64,000 bases of DNA, taken from the NCBI GenBank assembly GCA_016793325.1, contig JAEUKI010000034.1, positions 40,110 through 104,109 of the forward strand, written 5' to 3'. The position numbers and the translations under genes were made by a program. Under the pieces are notes generated by a model. It did not search any database. It worked only from the letters and a program-made list of their open reading frames with translations, and was not told where the DNA came from. This document shows, one piece after another, positions 7,437-18,134 of this stretch. The DNA comes from Myxococcales bacterium (GTDB lineage: Bacteria > Myxococcota_A > Polyangia > Polyangiales > Ga0077539). The first letter of the stretch is position 1; each line of letters opens with the position of its first letter.

Positions 7437-10400
7437 GGCTGAACCTTGCGAAGTGAACCGTGGGTCGAAGATGCACCACTAGACGCGTGCGGATAGCGCG
7501 CGCCCGTGCGCCGCGCGTCGCGATCGAGCAGGACGCTCGCCTCGTGCCGCGCGTGCGCGTCGGTGGACTCTTTGTCGACGAAGGGGCGGTCGGCGCGGCG
7601 GACGTAGAGGGGCTTCGTTCCCGCGAGGGCGCGGCGGAGCGTCTGTGTCGCGAGAGAGAGCCGCGCTTGCACCTGCGCTCGGTACCGCGCGCGCGTCGCG
7701 GCATCGAGCGCGCGCCAGAAGAAGTACGGGTGCACGACGCACACGATCGCGCCGACGTGGCCGAACCCGAGGCTCGTGACGAGCGCCGCGCGAAGCAGCG
7801 TCGAGCCCGCGCGCACCGTCGTGTCGCTGAAGCACAGCGGCAACTTTTGTTGCAGCGACGGCGCCACGTCCTCGAGCCCGCGGTTGCCCGGAACAACCCC
7901 GTCGCTCATCGCCTGCAGCGCGCCGATGAGCTGCCACGCCGCCGCGCCGCCCTTCGAGTGACCCGTGAGGGACTTCTGCGACACGACGTGGAGCGGTAGA
8001 TTTTGTGTGCGTCCAAGAGCGCTCGCGAGCCGCGCGTGCAGCGCGCACTCGTTGCTGTCGTTGGCGTGGGTCGACGTGTCGTGCTTGCTCACGAACGCGA
8101 CGTCGTCCGCCACGAGGCCGAAGACCGCGAGCGCGCCCCTGAGCGGAGAAACCGCAGGATCATCGCGGTAGAACGAGTGCGCGAGATGCGCGCAGCCCTC
8201 GCGCACGACGCGCTCGGCCATCGCCTCGCCCATCGCGCGCGCGAGCGACTCGCGCTCGGCCCGGAGCTTCGCGATCGCCTCGCGGCGCGCCTCGAACTGG
8301 CACGCGCCCTCGCGCCGCTCGGCGCCGATCGCCCCCTCTGCGGCGACCGACAACACGCCCTGCCCCGGCGCAGGAACGCTCGCGTTGATCCCGTCCGAGT
8401 GGCTCGTCGCCATCGCGACCACGCCGTACACGGGCAAGCCCATGGCCACGGCTGTGCTCGCGCGGCACACGAGCAGCGCGCCCGCGCCCTGCGCTTCGAC
8501 GAAGCCCATGCGCCGACGGTCGTTGGGGCGCGAGAGCGTTCGCGCTGAGATTCCCTTGGCAGATGCGTCGATCGAGTCGGCCGTCGCGCCCATGTCCGAG
8601 AAGCCGACGGCGCCCTCTTCGTTGTAGTCGTCGCACCCGCCCGTCACGACGAAGTCCGCGCGCCCCGCGGTGAGCAGGTCGAGCGCCTCGGCCACCGAGA
8701 GGGCCGCGGTCGCGCACGCGCCCACGGGCGCAGAAATGGGCCCGTACGAGCCCACGTACGCTTGCACCATCCAGCCCGAGATCACGTTCACGAGCGTCTC
8801 TTGGAGGACGTCTTGCTGCCGCTCTCGATCGAGCATTCCGTCGTGATAGAGCCGGCGGAGCTTCTGCATTCCCCCGATGCCCGAGCTCTGCGTGCACGCG
8901 ACGCGCGAGAGGTGCAGGTGCTCGTAGAGCTCTTCGGGCTCGAGCCCCGCGGACACGAACGCCTCCACCGTGGCCACGAGGTTGTAGAGCGTGACGCGAT
9001 CGACCTGCTCGATCATCGCCTTGGAAATTCCGTAGCGCTCCGCGCTCCACCCCTCGGGCACTTGCCCGACCACGCGCCTCGTGAGGCTCGCCGTGCTCGG
9101 GACGCGCACCTTCGCGCCGCGCGAGACGTGCACGCGCACGCCGCCCTCGCCGCGCTCGATCCGCACGTGCTCTGGGTCCGCTTGGCGAAAGCGCTCGGCG
9201 TGCTCCTCGCTCGACGCGGTGAACACCATCGGCTCGTCCACGTGAACCTCGGTGTGCCGAAGCTGTCGCGCCGGGTCGAACCCGTGCGCCGAAGCGCCTT
9301 CGACCAGGCGAATTCCGCTCTTTTCGAGGACCTTCGACTCGTAGCGCGCGCGGAGCTCGTGGCGCGCGACGGGCTGCTTGCTCTCGACGTCCACGAGCGC
9401 CCCGTCTTCGCGCGTCGCGACGAGGCCGATCATCCACGCGAGCTCGTAGAGGGTCTCGTCGCTCAGCCGATCGTCGCGCTCGGCGCTCCATCGCGTACGC
9501 GAGCTTCCCCAGGGAGAAACCTCGCCGATCCCCACGACGACCGCCACGTGATCGAGCGACAAGTGGTCGAGCTTCGGGAGCGGCTCGAGGTCCTCGTCGC
9601 TCGGGATCGCCACGGAGATCCCTTCGCGCGAAGCCGGCGAGACGAGCGCCCGCGGAGCCGCAGCGCGCTGCGTTCGCTCTCGGTACGACGCGCGCAACGC
9701 CTCGAGCGACTGCTGCGTTCGTCGCTTATTTTCTGCTCGATTTCGCACATTGGACGCGAGCGCCCCGAGGTCGCCGAGCGTCGCGAATCCCGCCGTCAGG
9801 TCCTCGATGTACGGAGCCTGCGCCGCGCGGCTGCGCGCTTCGTCCGTGCAGAGCCCGAGCAGCGCGCCCGCCATCTCGTCGGTCGTAAACGTCTCGAGCC
9901 CGTGCTCGCGCTCGAGGACCTCGGCGAGCCCGTCGTTGGCCGCCATGAGCCCTGTTCCACGCACCCAGCCGATGCGCGCGCCGACGAGCGAGAAGCAGCG
10001 GCCCCACGCGGCGTGCTCGCTCTTCCAGCGGGCGATCAGCACTTCGAGCGCGGCCTTGCTCTCGCCGTACAGACCGTCGCCGCCGAAGATCCCGTGGTTG
10101 GGCGACAGCGGAAGGACCACGTGACACCGCCGCGTCAGATCGTCCTCTGCGCGCAGCGCGACCGCGAGCTTGGCCAACAATCGTTGAACGCCCACGAGCT
10201 GAATCCGCAGCGTCGCGAGCGAGCGCGGCCCCACGTCCACCAGCGTCGCGCTCTCGCCGAGCGCCGCGAACGGAAACAGAAGCTCCGGCAAGAGCCCCTC
10301 GCGCGCGAGCCACCCGCACAGCGCGTCGACGTCCTCGAACGAGCCCTGGTTGAGCGGCAGCAAGTGCAGCTCTGCGCCCGGCGTCGCGCGCTCGCGATAG

Positions 10401-13400
10401 AGCGCCCGCATCTGCGCCACGCGCTCGTCGTTGTACCGCGAGGTCGTCACCACCACGCGCGCGCCCTCTTCGAGCAGCGCTCCGACGATCGACAGCGCGA
10501 TCGAGCCCGGGCCCGCCCCGGTGACGAGCGCCACGCGGCCGCTCGCTCGAATACAATCACCCGTATTCATCGAGAGCTCGTCGAACTTCCTCGCGACGTC
10601 TTCACGGCAGAGCGCCTCGGCGCGCCTCGCGAGCGCCTTCGCTGTCGCGCGCCCGTCCGCGTCGAGCTTTCGCGCGATGGCCTCGATCGCGTCGCCCACG
10701 CCGGGCCGATCGGACATCGCGTCGAAGAAGAGCTGCGCGAGGTCGCGCCGCTGCCACACGGACGCGCTCGTCAGCCACAGGTGCTTGTCCGACGAGAAGC
10801 ACCCCTGCGCGAGGTCCAAGTAGCTCTGATCGTGCTCGCGCTCGATCGCCTCGAGCCGCGCGCGCGTCGCGTCTTCGACCGGAGCCTCGACGGTGGGCGT
10901 CGGGTCGTGACCGAGCGCGCGCAGCGTGGCGACCGCCCCGCGGTAGATCGGCCCCTCGACCCCGAGGACGCGCGCAGAGAGGGCGTCGAGGGCCTCGCTG
11001 TCGACCATCGCCGCGCTCGACGAAGCGTCGCTCTCGGAGGCGAGCGTGATCCCTCGCTGCGCGGCCATGTGCGCGACCACCGCGTCGATCCACCGCAGGG
11101 CGCTCGCGCGATCGCTGATGGCGCCGGGAGCGACCGTCGAGAGCGCTCCTCCCTTCGACGAGTCACCGGGCCGCGCTTCGAGCGCCATCGACGCGATCGC
11201 GTGACGGACGCCTCCCGCGTCGAGCCCCCATCGCGTCGCGAGGTGCGACTGCGCGTCAGCCAACGTGACACGGCCCGCGCCCAAGATCGACGCCACGCGC
11301 TGCTCGACCGCGGGCGCGAGGTAGCGACCGAACCCGGACTGCGCGTAGCCGTTGGCGCGCTGCTCGATCGCCGCCGAGAGCTTCGAGAGCGGGAGCTCGT
11401 GCGCGCCGTCGATCGCAGCGATGTTGAATTCTTGTGCGACGTCCGCGAGGAGCTGGTTGCGGCGCGCGGAGTTTCCGCCGAGCAGCTCGTCGACGCTCTG
11501 GTCTTGCTCGAGCTGCTCCGAGCGCACGCGCGCCTGGAGCGCGAGCAACACGCGCAGCGCGTCGCCCGCAGAGAACGCGAGCGTCGCCCCCGCGGCCGCG
11601 TGCTTGCGTGCCTCCGTCGCGCGCGGGGCCGGAGCCGCGACGGGAGCCGACGCTGGCGCAGGCGCAGCCACCACCTCGCGCGCGGGCACCCCCATGCTCG
11701 GGTCCAGCGTCACTTGCGGCGGCCCGACGAGCTCGCTCGCGTGCGCCTCGCTGTTGAGAACCCGCGGCTGATCGAGCGAGAGAACAGCGAGCGAGGCGCT
11801 CGCCATGTTCGCGAGCGTGGGCTGCTCAGCGATGCCCACTTCGACGAGGCGATCGAGCGAGCACTCGCGAAAGAGCAGCTCTTGCGTGTCGATCCAGCGA
11901 ACGGGCGAGGCAAACTGATACGCGAGCAGCTCGATGAGCAGCGCGCGAGAGCGAGAGCGGTCGTCGTCGAACGCGTCGGGGTCGTCGAGCAGCGCGCGGA
12001 GCACAGGCGAGCCGGTCTCTTCTGCGATTCGAGCGATCTCTCCGCGGTCGATCGAGAAGCGTCGGCCCGTGAGGTTGGGGACGTACTTGCCCACCATGGG
12101 ACGAGCGTCGAGGTCCTTGTCGAACGCGCGCTCGAGCGTCGCGCGAAAGCGATCCACGCCGTCGCGTAGCAGCGTCGAGTGAAAGGGAACGTCGACGCCC
12201 GGGACGTTGGACACCGCGCGCCTTCCGTCGCGATCGCCGGACTTCGTTCGCAGCGCGGACTCGAGCCTGCCGATCGCGCGCTGGTGACCCGTAATCGAGT
12301 ACTGCCGTCCTCGAACGTTGAAATTGACGATCTCGAGCGGCTCACCTTCGGTCGCGCACGAGGCGACGAGCTCGCGCAGCGCTCGGTCGTCGAGCTCGGT
12401 GATGTGCGGTCTGACGACCACCATCGCGTAGGGCGTTCTGCCCTCGGCGTCGCGCTCGACGAGTCGATCCATCGTGAGCCCGCGCGCGTACACGACCTCG
12501 ATCGCCGCGCGCAGCGGAACGACGCCCGCCACCGCCGAGAGCGCCGAGTACTCGCCGAGGCTGTGCCCCGCGAACATGGCGTCTGGCACGAATACGCCCT
12601 GCTCGCGCAGCTCGCGCACCTGCGCGACGGCGAGGACCACCATGGCGACCTGCGTAAACTGCGTGAGAAAGAGCACGCCTTGCGGGTGCGCGAAGCGCTC
12701 GCGCCGCACGACGAGCTCCGTCGGGTTGTCCCGCACGACACGCAACAGCGAGAACCCGAGGGCCTCGCGGCAGTGCGCGTCCGCTTCGTCCCACACAGCG
12801 CGCGCGGCCGCCGAGCGGGCGTAGCCCTGCATGCCCATGGCCTTGCGCTGGATTCCCTGTCCAGGAAACACGTAGGCCGTCACGGGCGCGGCGAGCTCGG
12901 CGTCCGCGCGCAGCACGACGCGCTCGTCGACTGCGCTCGCGACGGACAGCGACACGACGGGCGCCCCCGCGCGCACCGCGCGTTGCTCTGCGCGAATCGT
13001 CAGCGATTCACCGAGCGAAACCGTCGCCTCGAAGCGCGCCGCGAATCTGCGCAGCGCCCGCGCAGAGCCCGCGACGGCGCTCAATCGATGCGCGGCCGCG
13101 GACGCCGTCCACATTCCATGAACGATCGGCGCAGCGAGCCCCGCGAGCGACGCCACGAGCCCGTCGGTGTGCAGCGGGTTGCGGTCGCCGCTCGCCATCG
13201 CGTACGCGTCCATCGCGCCCGGAGCCTGCGCGCTCGCCTCGAGGATCAACCGAGGCTGCTCGATCTTCGCGAGCCCCTCGGGCGCCGCGAGCAGCGCGGC
13301 CATCGCGCGCACCGGGTGCTCGCGCGAGGCGCCCGGGACGTCGCAGTCGACCACGGCCACGCGCGCTCCGTCGGTCGTGTAGAGACCGCCGCGCGCGGTC

Positions 13401-16400
13401 GCGCGATCTCCCTCGTGACCCATCGCCTCGCAGCGCAGCTGCAGCGCGACCGGCGCCGAGACCTCTCGCTCGAACGACACGAACGGCCGCTCGCGCAAGA
13501 ACGCGAGGGCCCCGTCGTCCTTCACCCACAGCGCGCGCTCGAAGGGCAAGAGCTCGTGTTGATTGCGTGATGTCTTTTCAACATTCGCGCTCGTTTGCCC
13601 GCGGATGAAGAACTTGCTCGACACGCGCGCCGCGCGGCCCGCGGGGGTCTCGAGCGTCCCTTCGATCGAGACGCGCGTCCCCTCGGGGCTGCGCTCGATC
13701 GCCGTGATCGCCGCGCGCGCCGAGGCGGTCTGCCCGAACTCGAGCGGCCACGCAGGGCCCGCCTCGAGCTCGACCTCCTCGTGCAAGAGCCTCGTCACGT
13801 CCGGAAGCGCCCCCGAGAGCGCCGAGAACATGGGCTCCCACAAGAGCGCGAAGCACATCGCGAGCGGCGCGGTCTTCGCTTCGACGAGGCGCCCCGGTTG
13901 ATCGCCGGTCGCGTACGCAAACGCCTCGACCGCGCGTCGATCGACGGTCACCGCCGACGCCGCGACGTCGAACGGAGCGACCTCGTCGAGCGCGCGGCCG
14001 AAGAGCATTTGACCGTAGAATTTCTGCTGCGAACGAAGGTACCGCGCCCGATCGTGCGCGAGGTGATCGCCCGCCCACGAGAGGCACAAGTCGAGCGACG
14101 CCTCTCGGCCGTCCTTCGCGTACGAGCGCAGCGACGCGCCCTGCCCGTCGACCACCACGCGCGTGCGCCCGTCGAGCGAGGCGTCTTCGCTGCGCAGCGC
14201 GCTGACCCTTCCGTCCGGGCCGCGCAGGATCGTGACCCGCATCCCCTCGCGCGGCGCGAGCAGCGCGCGAAGGACGTTGGGCGACCAGCGCCGAGCGCCG
14301 CTGTCGTACGCGCGACGCGCGCCGAGCATCGAGCACACAGGGCCATGATCGAAGGACGCGAGCCGCTCGAGCCAGCGCTCTACCGAGGCGAGCTCCGCCT
14401 CGGTGGGCGCGACGGTCTCGGTCGCGACGAGCTGCGATTTGTCTCGTCGGTTGATTTCGTGACCAGTCGTTTCGTCGCGCAGCCGATCGACGACGCCCTT
14501 CGCGAAGCGCCCGAGCAGCGACGCGACAGGCTCGTCCTCGCGCTCGATCGCCGCGAGCGAGCGGGGCCCTGGGAGGGCCAACACTTGATCCGCGTCGAAG
14601 CGATCGTCGTGCGCGCTCGAGAGGCTGTCGGCCTTGAACCAACGACGAACATCCCGGTCGATCAGCGGAACAAACGGGACGGGCTTTCCCGGCGTTCGGC
14701 ACTGCGCGACGAAGGCCATCGCGTCCAGCGGGTGCACGAGCTCTCGGTCCGCCGACGGATAGCGCTCGCGCCATCGCGCGACCGCGACCGACGGATCGTC
14801 GAGCGAGCCCTCGTCGAAGAGCGACTCGAACGGCGCGCGCGTGTCGCACAAGCGCGCCTCGCACATCCGCAACGCCTCGAGAAAACGCAGGCGATACGAG
14901 CGATCAGGCCACGGTCCGTCTTCGTAGCGCCCGTGCCGCCCCACCGCCGTGAGCGCGCACAGACGCTCGATGAACTTCGCGTACGTCATGGACTCGACGT
15001 CGCCGAAGTAAGGCTTCGCGGTCTTCGCGAGCGCCGCGATGATCTCGCTTCGCTTCGCGCGGACGGCGTCTTCGTTGCCCGCGACCTCGTCGAGCAGGCG
15101 CCCCGCGCGCGAGGCGCTCGTGTCGAGGTAGTACACCGACGCGTCGAGCTGCGAGCGGCCCGAGGTCACGCCGTTGACGAAGGTTCCGTCGGCGATCCAG
15201 CGGTCTGTTCCCTTGGCGGCGACGAGCGCGCGCTTGACCGAGGGAGAGGTCGTCGCTTCGAGGCACGCCATCGCGGCGGTGCCGATGAAGACCGCGTCCA
15301 CAGGGAGCGGGCGAGAGCCGTAGCGGCACGCCCACGTTCCATCGATGTACTCGCCGGCGCGCTCGGGCGTCGCGACGCCTCCGCCCACCGCGACGATCAC
15401 GTTGCGTTGGGCGCGGAGCGCTGGAAAATTGCGCAGCAAGAGGTCATCGAGGTCCTCCCACGAGTGATGGCCGCCCGCGAAGCCGCCCTCGATCTGGATG
15501 ATCACTGGGAGCTCGGGGATCTCCGCGGCGATCGCGAGCGCCTCTTTGAGCTCTCGGTCGTTGCCCGGCTTCAAGCTGTTGACCGTCGCGCCAACGCGAT
15601 GGAGCGTGCGCCACAGCGCCACGGCCTCGTCCTTCGGCGGAACGCCCGCGCTCACCGTCACGCCGCGCAGCGCGAAGCCCTCTTCGATCAACCGCACGAC
15701 CAACGGCCGAGGCCCGCCGAAGTGCAGCTTCCACAAATACGGGTCGAGATAGAGCGCGTTGAACACCACCGCGCGCCCCGGCTCGAGCCGCTCGGCCAGC
15801 TCTTCGAGCCGCAATCGCAAGATCGCCTCGGTCACTTGCCCGCCGCCCGCGAGCTCCGCGACGAAGCCCGCGTTGGCCGCCGCTGCGACGAGCGGCGCGT
15901 CCACGGTCGTCGGCGTCATGCCCGCGAGGATCACCGGAGGAGCCCCCGTGAGCTTGGTGAACGCGTTGTCCACGCGCTCGCCGACGCGCGTCGAGCGAGG
16001 GTACTCCGCCGCCAAATTTGCACGGCGTTCGACGTGTACCGTGAGCTCGCCGAGCGTCTTGTCGTCGGCCATCGCCCACTGCGACGCGCCCGTTCCGCGG
16101 AGGTTCGAGTACGTGAGCTTGTGCAGCGCGTCGCCCGGCCCGCAGTCGATCACCGAGCGAACGCCCATCGACGCCATCGCGTCGCACATCGATCGCCAAC
16201 GGACCGAGCCCACGAACTGCGCCGTGATCAATCGATCGAGCAGCGAGTCTCCCTTCGCGAGCTCCATCGCGCGATCCGTGTCGAGCACTGGGATCGTGAG
16301 GTCCGCAGCGCTCCATCGAAACCCGAGCGCCGCTGCGTCCTTCGCGGCTTGCTCCATCCCCGGCCGCATCGCCTCGGAGTGAAACGGCGCGCTCACCGGG

Positions 16401-17248
16401 AGGTACTGCCACTGCACGTCCGCGACCCGACCGCCGATCGTCCGCTCCTTGCGGCGCTTCTTGCGGTCGTCGATCCCAGCAAAGAGCCTCTCGCGCAGCC
16501 GCTCGAGCTCGTCGGGCGAACCCGAGACCACCTGACGAAACAACGTGTTGTCGAGCGCGCACGTGACCGCCCCGCGCGTCGCTTCGAGCAGCGGATCGAG
16601 CTCGCTGCGCAAAAGCCCCGTGATCGACGCCATCGGCGTCGGCGCGTCGAGCCCCGCGCCTCGCGCGCTCGTCACGAAGCGCGCGCTCGGCTCGCGCACA
16701 GGCCACGCTTGCTGCATGCGCAGCGCAAACGCGAGCCCCATCGGCGCGAACACCTTCGCCACCGACGCGAGGTCGCCGCTCAGCCCCGCGAGCGACGCGG
16801 TGACCGCCGCCATGATCCCCTGGCTGTGCCCTGCAAATACGCGGACCGACGCGGGGTCCATCGGCGCGAGGCCCGCGTCGCGAAGCCGCTCGTAGTGCCC
16901 GAGCTGCGTCGTAAAAATCAGCGGAAACGACACCGCCACGCTCTGGCGATAGCGCGCGCTCGGCCTCGACTCGGGCCGCGACAGCCAGTCGCGCGCGGCG
17001 AACCCCTCTGTGAAGAACGCGCGATCCTCGACGGGCATCGCGTCGACGTAGCGCTCGAGCTCGGCCAGCACGACCTCGATGAGCGCCGCCGCAGAGCCGC
17101 CCCGCGCGCGAAGCGTCGCCAGCTCGTCGAGGTAGTCCGACGCCTGCCCAGCAAACGTGACCGCGATGGGCCCTTCGACTCGGAGGCGACGCGCCTTGGT
17201 CGACGACTGAACCCTCGCGCCCGATGCCCCGAACACCTGCGTACTCAT
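7433..17248 (-). CDS. fas: Type I fatty-acid synthase, bacterial/fungal-type megasynthase
   Basis: A 3271-aa protein counted from the ATG at 17248; an upstream in-frame extension to 17782 overlaps tetR and is Arg-rich, so it is rejected. Domains in order: acyl transferase with GHSQG (Ser142); FMN enoyl reductase (ILAGMTPTTV, near 440); double hot-dog dehydratase (GDRNPLHTDG...IVHGMW, near 1350); malonyl/palmitoyl transferase with GHSLGE (Ser1563); acyl carrier domain (LGGNSARRNQ, phosphopantetheine Ser1927); ketoreductase (VTGAGPGSI near 2236, YGESK with Tyr2394); ketosynthase (Cys2845 in GACATAA, KHDTSTHAND near 3053, LTGHSKGG near 3098). This is the order of actinobacterial FAS-I, and the length is similar (about 3070 aa in mycobacteria). 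It would make fatty acids from acetyl- and malonyl-CoA as a closed multimer in the cytosol. All catalytic residues checked are present. It overlaps tetR upstream (ATGA) and acpS downstream (GTGA). Confidence 0.95.
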   Translation of the reverse strand: MSTQVFGASGARVQSSTKARRLRVEGPIAVTFAGQASDYLDELATLRARGGSAAALIEVVLAELERYVDAMPVEDRAFFTEGFAARDWLSRPESRPSARYRQSVAVSFPLIFTTQLGHYERLRDAGLAPMDPASVRVFAGHSQGIMAAVTASLAGLSGDLASVAKVFAPMGLAFALRMQQAWPVREPSARFVTSARGAGLDAPTPMASITGLLRSELDPLLEATRGAVTCALDNTLFRQVVSGSPDELERLRERLFAGIDDRKKRRKERTIGGRVADVQWQYLPVSAPFHSEAMRPGMEQAAKDAAALGFRWSAADLTIPVLDTDRAMELAKGDSLLDRLITAQFVGSVRWRSMCDAMASMGVRSVIDCGPGDALHKLTYSNLRGTGASQWAMADDKTLGELTVHVERRANLAAEYPRSTRVGERVDNAFTKLTGAPPVILAGMTPTTVDAPLVAAAANAGFVAELAGGGQVTEAILRLRLEELAERLEPGRAVVFNALYLDPYLWKLHFGGPRPLVVRLIEEGFALRGVTVSAGVPPKDEAVALWRTLHRVGATVNSLKPGNDRELKEALAIAAEIPELPVIIQIEGGFAGGHHSWEDLDDLLLRNFPALRAQRNVIVAVGGGVATPERAGEYIDGTWACRYGSRPLPVDAVFIGTAAMACLEATTSPSVKRALVAAKGTDRWIADGTFVNGVTSGRSQLDASVYYLDTSASRAGRLLDEVAGNEDAVRAKRSEIIAALAKTAKPYFGDVESMTYAKFIERLCALTAVGRHGRYEDGPWPDRSYRLRFLEALRMCEARLCDTRAPFESLFDEGSLDDPSVAVARWRERYPSADRELVHPLDAMAFVAQCRTPGKPVPFVPLIDRDVRRWFKADSLSSAHDDRFDADQVLALPGPRSLAAIEREDEPVASLLGRFAKGVVDRLRDETTGHEINRRDKSQLVATETVAPTEAELASVERWLERLASFDHGPVCSMLGARRAYDSGARRWSPNVLRALLAPREGMRVTILRGPDGRVSALRSEDASLDGRTRVVVDGQGASLRSYAKDGREASLDLCLSWAGDHLAHDRARYLRSQQKFYGQMLFGRALDEVAPFDVAASAVTVDRRAVEAFAYATGDQPGRLVEAKTAPLAMCFALLWEPMFSALSGALPDVTRLLHEEVELEAGPAWPLEFGQTASARAAITAIERSPEGTRVSIEGTLETPAGRAARVSSKFFIRGQTSANVEKTSRNQHELLPFERALWVKDDGALAFLRERPFVSFEREVSAPVALQLRCEAMGHEGDRATARGGLYTTDGARVAVVDCDVPGASREHPVRAMAALLAAPEGLAKIEQPRLILEASAQAPGAMDAYAMASGDRNPLHTDGLVASLAGLAAPIVHGMWTASAAAHRLSAVAGSARALRRFAARFEATVSLGESLTIRAEQRAVRAGAPVVSLSVASAVDERVVLRADAELAAPVTAYVFPGQGIQRKAMGMQGYARSAAARAVWDEADAHCREALGFSLLRVVRDNPTELVVRRERFAHPQGVLFLTQFTQVAMVVLAVAQVRELREQGVFVPDAMFAGHSLGEYSALSAVAGVVPLRAAIEVVYARGLTMDRLVERDAEGRTPYAMVVVRPHITELDDRALRELVASCATEGEPLEIVNFNVRGRQYSITGHQRAIGRLESALRTKSGDRDGRRAVSNVPGVDVPFHSTLLRDGVDRFRATLERAFDKDLDARPMVGKYVPNLTGRRFSIDRGEIARIAEETGSPVLRALLDDPDAFDDDRSRSRALLIELLAYQFASPVRWIDTQELLFRECSLDRLVEVGIAEQPTLANMASASLAVLSLDQPRVLNSEAHASELVGPPQVTLDPSMGVPAREVVAAPAPASAPVAAPAPRATEARKHAAAGATLAFSAGDALRVLLALQARVRSEQLEQDQSVDELLGGNSARRNQLLADVAQEFNIAAIDGAHELPLSKLSAAIEQRANGYAQSGFGRYLAPAVEQRVASILGAGRVTLADAQSHLATRWGLDAGGVRHAIASMALEARPGDSSKGGALSTVAPGAISDRASALRWIDAVVAHMAAQRGITLASESDASSSAAMVDSEALDALSARVLGVEGPIYRGAVATLRALGHDPTPTVEAPVEDATRARLEAIEREHDQSYLDLAQGCFSSDKHLWLTSASVWQRRDLAQLFFDAMSDRPGVGDAIEAIARKLDADGRATAKALARRAEALCREDVARKFDELSMNTGDCIRASGRVALVTGAGPGSIALSIVGALLEEGARVVVTTSRYNDERVAQMRALYRERATPGAELHLLPLNQGSFEDVDALCGWLAREGLLPELLFPFAALGESATLVDVGPRSLATLRIQLVGVQRLLAKLAVALRAEDDLTRRCHVVLPLSPNHGIFGGDGLYGESKAALEVLIARWKSEHAAWGRCFSLVGARIGWVRGTGLMAANDGLAEVLEREHGLETFTTDEMAGALLGLCTDEARSRAAQAPYIEDLTAGFATLGDLGALASNVRNRAENKRRTQQSLEALRASYRERTQRAAAPRALVSPASREGISVAIPSDEDLEPLPKLDHLSLDHVAVVVGIGEVSPWGSSRTRWSAERDDRLSDETLYELAWMIGLVATREDGALVDVESKQPVARHELRARYESKVLEKSGIRLVEGASAHGFDPARQLRHTEVHVDEPMVFTASSEEHAERFRQADPEHVRIERGEGGVRVHVSRGAKVRVPSTASLTRRVVGQVPEGWSAERYGISKAMIEQVDRVTLYNLVATVEAFVSAGLEPEELYEHLHLSRVACTQSSGIGGMQKLRRLYHDGMLDRERQQDVLQETLVNVISGWMVQAYVGSYGPISAPVGACATAALSVAEALDLLTAGRADFVVTGGCDDYNEEGAVGFSDMGATADSIDASAKGISARTLSRPNDRRRMGFVEAQGAGALLVCRASTAVAMGLPVYGVVAMATSHSDGINASVPAPGQGVLSVAAEGAIGAERREGACQFEARREAIAKLRAERESLARAMGEAMAERVVREGCAHLAHSFYRDDPAVSPLRGALAVFGLVADDVAFVSKHDTSTHANDSNECALHARLASALGRTQNLPLHVVSQKSLTGHSKGGAAAWQLIGALQAMSDGVVPGNRGLEDVAPSLQQKLPLCFSDTTVRAGSTLLRAALVTSLGFGHVGAIVCVVHPYFFWRALDAATRARYRAQVQARLSLATQTLRRALAGTKPLYVRRADRPFVDKESTDAHARHEASVLLDRDARRTGARYPHASSGASSTHGSLRKVQP

Positions 17249-18120
17249 GAACGCTCTCTCCCGTGCGCCTTGCGCTCGACCGATTTCGACGCGGTTTTCT
17301 CCAGCGCTTTTCCGCGCGCCTTCGCCGTCGATGTTGTGTGGGTCCCGCTCTTCTTGGGCTTGGCCTTGGGCTTGCTCTCGGCCTCGATCGACGAGTGTCC
17401 GAGCAGGCTCATGAAGGCCTCGACCTTGCCCGCGAACGTGACGTTGTCCGGATCGCTGATCTCGAGGGCCATCAGCCCGATGAAGCCGCCGACGATGATG
17501 GTCGCGAGCGCCTCGCTCTCGCGCTCGTCCTCGAAGCCCTCGACGAGCGTCCCGAGCAGCGTGTGCGTCGCCCTGCGAACGCGGCGGTGAAACACGCTGA
17601 GCCCCTTGCGAATCGCGGGCTCTCGCTGCGCTTGCGAGAGAAACTCGAGCCACAGGGGCATGAGCCGACGCAGCCGACGCGCGAGCGCCTGCAGCCCCAG
17701 CGTCACCTCGTGCCGTCGCTTGTTGGACTCGAGCGTGCTGCGAAAATGCTCGGTGAGCGACAGCTCGACCTCGCGCGCCCAACCATCGACGATGGCGAGC
17801 AGCACCGCGAGCTTGCTGTCGTAGTACCAGTAGAACGACCCCTTCGAGATCCCTGCCTCTTCGCAGATGTCGTCGACGCTCGTCAGGTGGTAGCCGCGCT
17901 CGGAGAAGCGCTTGTACGCAGCCTCGCGCAGCGCCACGCGCCGCTGTTCGCGCTTCTGCTCGTCGCCCTCGCCGTCGCGCTTCTTGTCGGGCGCGGCGGG
18001 CGGGCGCTTCTTCTCGAGCGCCACGTACGCGCGCTTCTTCTCGGGCGCGACAGGGGCGCGCTTCTTCTCGGGCACCACAGGCGAGCCCTTCGTCGAAGGT
18101 TCGGTTCGGCTCCGCTTCAT
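17245..18120 (-). CDS. TetR-family regulator of the FAS operon
   Basis: A 291-aa regulator. Residues 1-50 are a Lys/Pro/Glu-rich tail with imperfect repeats of PEKKRA. The TetR DNA-binding helix-turn-helix is about 60-105 (AAYKRFSERGYHLTSVDDIC, EAGISKGSFYWYYDSK). The central and C-terminal ligand-binding part is helical, and the last ~45 residues are again Lys/Ser-rich. A perfect 24-bp palindrome lies 14 bases before its start, so autoregulation is likely. Its stop overlaps the synthase start by 4 bases. By position it controls the whole tetR-fas-acpS unit, a role comparable to FasR of mycobacteria; the effector (probably acyl-CoA) is an inference. Flanking basic tails are unusual for the family. 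Confidence 0.9.
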   Translation of the reverse strand: MKRSRTEPSTKGSPVVPEKKRAPVAPEKKRAYVALEKKRPPAAPDKKRDGEGDEQKREQRRVALREAAYKRFSERGYHLTSVDDICEEAGISKGSFYWYYDSKLAVLLAIVDGWAREVELSLTEHFRSTLESNKRRHEVTLGLQALARRLRRLMPLWLEFLSQAQREPAIRKGLSVFHRRVRRATHTLLGTLVEGFEDERESEALATIIVGGFIGLMALEISDPDNVTFAGKVEAFMSLLGHSSIEAESKPKAKPKKSGTHTTSTAKARGKALEKTASKSVERKAHGRERS

Positions 18121-18134
18121 CTCCGAGCGGCGGA

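Noticed and set aside
8762..17590. Long + strand frames antisense to the fatty-acid synthase (8762-12169 and 13595-17590, more than 1000 codons each)
   Set aside because: They are Arg/His/Val-rich with no domains. They arise from the third-position GC bias of the synthase gene on the other strand.
17249..17782. N-terminal extension of the fatty-acid synthase
   Set aside because: It overlaps tetR completely and reads as a basic, non-conserved sequence; the ATG at 17248 overlaps the tetR stop exactly.
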